Positions 59,403 through 64,000 of a DNA stretch of 64,000 nucleotides are shown here, in pieces. The position numbers were made by a program, and so were the translations under genes. Within the stretch, counting starts at the first letter, position 1; each line of letters starts with the position of its first letter. The notes beneath the pieces are model-generated. The model worked only from the letters and a program-made list of their open reading frames with translations, did no database searches and was not told where the DNA came from. This stretch comes from Lantana camara (lineage: Eukaryota > Streptophyta > Magnoliopsida > Lamiales > Verbenaceae): the NCBI GenBank assembly GCA_037501455.1, contig CM074857.1, positions 122,189,501-122,253,500 of the forward strand. The letters run 5' to 3'.

Positions 59403-61706
59403 TAGAATCCCAGAGTCGCACGAGAGAGCTAAACGTCCCCTTCCCAGGCAAATGGCCGTCTATATAGATGCTGTAATGTTTGGGGGCTTAAGGTTCCCTA
59501 TATCTGTTCCCGTGGCCAGTATCCTGAACCTTCTAAATCTGAGTCCCTCCCAAATAGTCCCCAATGGAATCGCTATCATAACCTTTTTCGTGATTCTGAT
59601 GAAATGTATGGGACGAGCCCTCTATCCATAATTTCAACAGCCTCGTCCAAATGGTTAGTTCCCCAGGCTCGTCTCCTCAGGCGGATTTTTATTATATCCA
59701 AGCCAAGTCAAACTTGAGGCTGATAGATGTGCCCTCAACATCGTACGGGATTAATTGGAAGGAGAAATTCTTCTTTGTGAGGGCCCCTGAGGGTGAGGAC
59801 ATTGGTACACCACGAGAGTGGGTGGATCATGGGAACAGGCCCCTCGTAAGATCTTGTTTGGACCTTTCATTTCCCATATCATGGGCTCAGAACTTGGCCC
59901 TCGAGTTTAGGCATATTAAGTGGCTTATCCAAGCCAAGGAGTTGATAGATGATGAGAAGGTTATATTCTTATGCAGGCTCATGAACGACCCTGAAATGGT
60001 CAGAAATCAACCCGCACGAAGTTTGGCGAGAGACGGTTAGATTCTTAGGGAACTAACTTTAGATAGGATTGCTAACTTTTATTGCCTTCTGTTTGCTTTT
60101 ACGAGGATGAATTGACCCTTGTTTTTTTCTTTTTCAGGTGCAAGCATTCTAATGGCGAGAAGAGAAAATATGAGAAATGTTACGAACTTTATCAACGCTC
60201 GCAACCAACAGCAACCCCAAAACCACAGGGTCGAGGAGCAGGTAGAGGAGATGGCCATGGGGGCCATCAGGGAGTGAGCATTAGTACAACCGGGCGTGGT
60301 AGGGGAGACACCCAAGAGCCCACTCCGGAAACCCACCTCGTTGCGAGGCCCACAGACGGAACCCAACGGCGGCCGTCGGCCAACCCCCAAGATAACCAAC
60401 CAAGACCACATACGAGCATGGTGCTAAGAGAGCCTTGAGAGGGCCAAGTCCAGCCCTCAAGAAAGAGTAAGAGGATGCCCGATGCCATCCCGGTCTTGGG
60501 CAAGGGTGAGGGCAAGGTGATCGAGGGTGACTGGGGTGACGGAAACACTTCCTCATGTGAGGAGGATCAATTATAGAATTTCGAGCGCACAAGTGACCAT
60601 CATTTCAAGCGTGCTCCTGAAGAAGGCCCTACCTTGCTGAGCAATCATCAATTCGCTCGGAACATCACCTATGCGCTCTATGAGGGAGTCCAATTTTCTG
60701 GGGATCACCGGAAGCTCTATTCCCAAAGTACTGAGCAAGCTGCTGAAGACCTTGCGCACGCCATTATCTCTGTAAGGATTTTTCCTTTATTCCTTTTAAG
60801 TTCCTACTTTTTTTTTTTTTATAGAAAAAACGCTAAGTGTGGGAACTTTCTCCTCATCCTAAATAAATGCAGCAAGTGCTCCTGAGGGTGAGAAACCTCC
60901 AAAGGCGCTCGACTGTTTACTCCGAACGCAAGGCCAAATACAACAAAATGGCACGCTCGAACTACCCCGCTCAAATCCAAGAGGAGCTAGATGTGGAGAG
61001 GGCCAAGTTTCTATCCCTCGAGACCAAGCATAACAAGCTGAAGGAGAACTTCAAGAAGTTTGAGGACGCTTGGAAGAAGCTCGGCTCGGACTACACCAGG
61101 CTCTCTGACAATAATAAGAAGCTGGTGGAGGATGTGACCGGGTGGGTCTCCAAGTTCAACGAGGCCAAAAAGGTGTACACCGAGGCCACAAAGAAGGCTT
61201 GCGAGGAAGAGTTCCAACGGTCGCTCCCCGAGCGTCTCGAGAGGGCTAACAAGGAGGCCATTATCAAGTTCTATCACTCCAAAGCCTTTGGCTTTCCCGC
61301 CTCCCTTCACTGTTTCGATGAGGCTCAAAATGACTTTAACCTAGCAATAGAGCAGTTAATTCACTTGGGCTTGGCGCAGGATTCTTCTAGAGGACGCTCG
61401 GAGATGGGGCTTAGGTTCAATGAGCGTTGTGTGATTCCAGAAGAGGAGAGCGGAGAGGATCCAGAGGCCAACATAAACGAGCTGGAGTATAACTATTTGG
61501 TTGAACTCCTTCAAGATGAATTCATGGCCGCTTGCCAAGCGGAGAAGGCGCATCGTGCGGAAGTTGTTACTGAGGGGGCTAATGATGCTGCACCCATCCC
61601 CGAGGGTCCTCAGGAGAGTGTAGCCCAAGTGCCAACCTCTGAGAATCCTCCTGCTCCAGCAACCGAGAATGCAGCTCCTCCAAACGCTCCTGATCCCAAC
61701 ACATAA

Positions 61707-62915
61707 GTTCCCAACAATCAAGTTCCTCCGGCTTAAGGGTTCGTCCTTCAAGCTCCAACTGAGGTGCTGGACTTAGAGGATGGCTCTGCTCGAAATGCCT
61801 AAGTTATGTCTCATTTCTTAATGTAGTCTTTGTGCTCCCAACTTATAATTTTCCTTCCGTTTGGAATAAATTGTCCAGGGCCGGAATGCCCTTATTTTGT
61901 AATCGACGAGCGTTGGGCTCTTCTTTATGAATGAATGGCTTTCCCTTCAATATTTGTTATGAACTTTACTTTGTGCTTCCTTTGTTAGAACCCTATGATG
62001 ATAAGATCTAAATAATAAGCTAAGTAAATCATACACAAAAACTTGTAAAATTTTTCTAAATCTTTGAACAAACACGAGGGTTTCACTTTGAGAGTGCCCC
62101 GGTTTAAGACTTGTGAAAAATTGTCTAAGTATTATAGTGATTTTGTGCTAAGTCCTTGACGAGCGAGAGGGTCCCACTTCGAGGGTCCCCTGGCCAAGAC
62201 TAGTAGAAACCTGTCCAAAAGTTTCTTGGTCGTATGCTAGACGGACGCCCTTATGAGAACTTATCTAAAAGTTCCTCTGCCGTTTTAGGGACAGGAGGGT
62301 CACGCACCGAGGGTGCCCGTTGTCCAGTCCTTCAAAAACTTGTCTAAAAGTTTCTCGCAATTGTGGGATGCAGTTGATCCTCTTCCTGGCGACTTTGAAC
62401 ACGAGGGGCCTCATTCGAGGGCTCCCTGGTTGCTTCTTGGAGTTTGATCAAGAGACGCCAGGAACCCTTTTTTTCAAGCGTTGGGTGCTTTTTGCAAAGT
62501 CACCCCGGCCTACTGGGATATTCCCAAGTGCGCGTTTGTTCTTGAGAATTTGTTTAAGTGTTGTAAGAACACGAGCATGAGTTGAAAGCGAGATTCCTGC
62601 CAGCTCTTTGACATCCTCGAGAGTGAACCGGAAATGAGGTCTGGTTAATCGCGAGCGTTATCAGGCTTTCCGACGAGTGTGAACCATTGTGCGGAGTAAA
62701 ACACTAAATAAGCGTAACAATAACCCTTGGCCTAGTGAGATTCGCTCGTCTTGGGCCTGTGTGGCTCTCGCCTAGGGTCCCAAGAGGGAATCCTTATTGT
62801 CTTGCACAATTATAGACAAACTTACCTTGAAGAAAATTCTATTATATTCTGCTTGAGAAACAATGGATACATTGGGCCCGCGAGCGGGTTTTTTACAGAG
62901 ATATCTCAGGAGGAT
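61707..62915. other. spacer of Tat-type element 2 with degenerate tandem repeats
   Basis: No gene. Between about 62035 and 62360 four degenerate units of roughly 95-120 bp recur. Each contains a CTTGTCTAAAAGTTTCT-like part and a GAGGGTNCCC(G/C) part. Tat-lineage elements often carry tandem repeats in this spacer. Confidence 0.55.
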
Positions 62916-64000
62916 TCAAACATAAAACCGTCGAAGGTTGCATGCGTTCCACGGACGAGGAAGGCGTTCGTCCTGGAGTGTGTCGAGCGTGCAAGTGTTG
63001 TTGGCTCTGACTTGTATAATTTTGAAGGGTCCTTCCCAGTTTGGGTCTAACTTCCCTACATGTCTGGACACTTCCCTCTTCTTCAGGACTAAGTCCCCCA
63101 TCTGGAATGTTCTCTCCTTGACACGCTTGTTGTACTGTTGTGCCACGGATGCTTTGTACTTGTGCATCTTTGCCCATGCGTTGTCTCTTTTTCCTTCTAG
63201 CAGATCCAGCTCAAGAACTCTGTTACTCTCGTTGGCTTCAGGCTCAAAGTATACCACACGTGCTGATTCTTGTATAATTTCGGCTGGTATCATGGCTTCC
63301 GAGCCATAGACGAGCGCATATGGAGTTTCGCCTGTGGCCGCTCGCGGAGTTGTGCGATAGGCCCATAGGGCCCCTTGTAACTCTTCAGCCCACTCGTTCT
63401 TTTTGCTCTCAAGCATAGTCTTTAAGTGTTGTAGGATGATCCTGTTTGTTACTTCAGCTTGACCGTTGGCCTGAGGGTGGCCCACGAAAGTGAAACGTTG
63501 CTCAATACCTAACTCTGAGCACCATTCCCGGGTGTCCGCCGCTATGAATTGGGACCCATTGTCTGAAATGAGCACCCTTGGAATACCGTACCTGCAAATG
63601 ATATTCTTCCATAAGAAATCTCTTACCACCCTGAAGGTAATCTTGGCCACAGCCTCAGCCTCGGCCCATTTTGTGATGTAATCGACGGCTAATATGACGA
63701 ACTTTTTCTGCCCAACCGCTATAGGCAAAGGGCCTACCATGTCAATACCCCATTGGTCAAAGGGTCATGAGACATCTATGGTCATCTGAGCGGCCGGTAA
63801 TTGAGGAATTCTAGAGTGAAACTGGCACTTAGGGCATTTTCTGGAAAACGCAATTGCATCATGAAGGATTGTGGGCCAATAAAATCCACTCCTCAGTACC
63901 TTCTTAGCAAGAATGCGCCCCCAAGAATGGTTTCCACAACTCCCACTGTGGATGTGCTCGAGAGTTTCCTACCTCATTAGCGGGCCCTGGAAGGACTTCT
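62916..64000 (-). pseudogene. pol: integrase of Tat-type element 2 (partial, one stop)
   Basis: The C-terminal 274 residues are open from 63740. They contain LISDNGSQF and GQAEVTNRI with 35 residues between the Asp and Glu, and GDLVLKKREVSRHVGKL...NWEGPF near the end, as in Ty3/gypsy integrases. The upstream part, including a CPKCQFH-type zinc motif, continues to the window edge but is interrupted by TGA at 63767-63765, where the other element has Trp (WPFDQWGID). It is homologous to the integrase at 4682-5944 but clearly diverged. Confidence 0.85.

Larger units (their letters stand above)
48886..61706 (+). pseudogene. antisense ORF of Tat-type element 2, split and decayed
   Basis: Coding starts at ATG 48886 (acidic, MSEEHIEEFVRELEDEA). 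It runs to 49407, where the 10-kb LTR element is inserted, and resumes in frame at 59403. A TAA at 59629-59631 and a frameshift near 59640 follow. Then come 59651-60035, a GT-AG intron, exon 60138-60771 (with a TGA at about 60274), a second intron, and exon 60873-61706. Exon boundaries and the SYGINWKEKFFFVR-type motif match the antisense ORF at 9541-6378 (SHGIDWKKKFVFLR). The last exon is a Lys/Glu-rich coiled coil (about 60960-61260) with an Ala/Pro-rich tail. Function unknown; broken by the insertion and by stops. Confidence 0.78.
46503..64000 (-). mobile_element. second Tat-type Ty3/gypsy element, minus strand, interrupted
   Basis: In element orientation (right to left) the order is integrase (64000-62916), a spacer with degenerate repeats, a region whose opposite strand carries a spliced antisense ORF (61706-48886), a polypurine tract and a 3' LTR. 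This is the same architecture as the element at 1-10856, but its LTR, spacer and aORF are strongly diverged, so it is another family of the lineage. It contains a CACTA MITE and a complete non-coding LTR element. The 5' half lies right of the window. Confidence 0.82.

Overview
This is a flowering-plant nuclear window, probably eudicot. The evidence is spliced genes with AT-rich GT-AG introns, two early light-induced protein (ELIP) genes, a dymeclin gene, plant-lineage LTR retrotransposons, a caulimovirus-like endogenous pararetrovirus, and CACTA, hAT-like and Mutator-like miniature elements. The species cannot be named from sequence alone. There are three host genes. ELIP copy A is at 12722-13535 (+), ELIP copy B at 33988-34787 (+), and an intact 18-exon dymeclin gene at 42115-35357 (-). 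ELIP B and dymeclin are convergent. Almost everything else is transposon.

Layout. (1) 1-10856: the 3' part of a Tat-lineage Ty3/gypsy element on +. It has broken gag, protease, RT, two RNases H and integrase, then an intact spliced antisense ORF of 982 aa with its own TATA box, a polypurine tract and the 3' LTR. (2) 11536-13535: a duplicated upstream segment and ELIP A. (3) 14102-14478: a palindromic MITE. (4) 15420-24284: a small Mutator-like element enlarged by nested LTR insertions: A (TSD ACAAT), B inside A (TSD CTTAA) and C (TSD CGGCC), followed by a 318-bp tandem duplication across the A/C junction. (5) 24738-28676: LTR-like unit D carrying a hAT-like MITE. (6) 28677-32223: a decayed pararetrovirus with a recognisable promoter, poly(A) signal and primer-binding site, and a second hAT-like MITE in its leader. 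(7) 32821-33375: a solo LTR, followed by ELIP B. (8) 35357-42115: dymeclin. (9) 42905-43158: a Mutator-type MITE. (10) 44616-45445: a solo Tat-type LTR on -. (11) 46503-64000: a second, diverged Tat-type element on the minus strand. Its antisense ORF lies on +. It contains a CACTA MITE (47672-48710) and is split by a complete 10-kb non-coding LTR retrotransposon (49409-59402).

How it works together. The two ELIPs share a proximal promoter: a GAAAGTTC heat-shock-like core, a CACGTG G-box, a TACGTGGA element and a TATA box. Both are therefore probably stress- or light-induced thylakoid photoprotection genes. Dymeclin is an unrelated Golgi-associated housekeeping gene. The most unusual content is the pair of Tat-type elements, each with an intron-containing ORF antisense to gag-pol and apparently its own promoter. 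Also notable are the target-site duplications, which let the nesting order be read directly.
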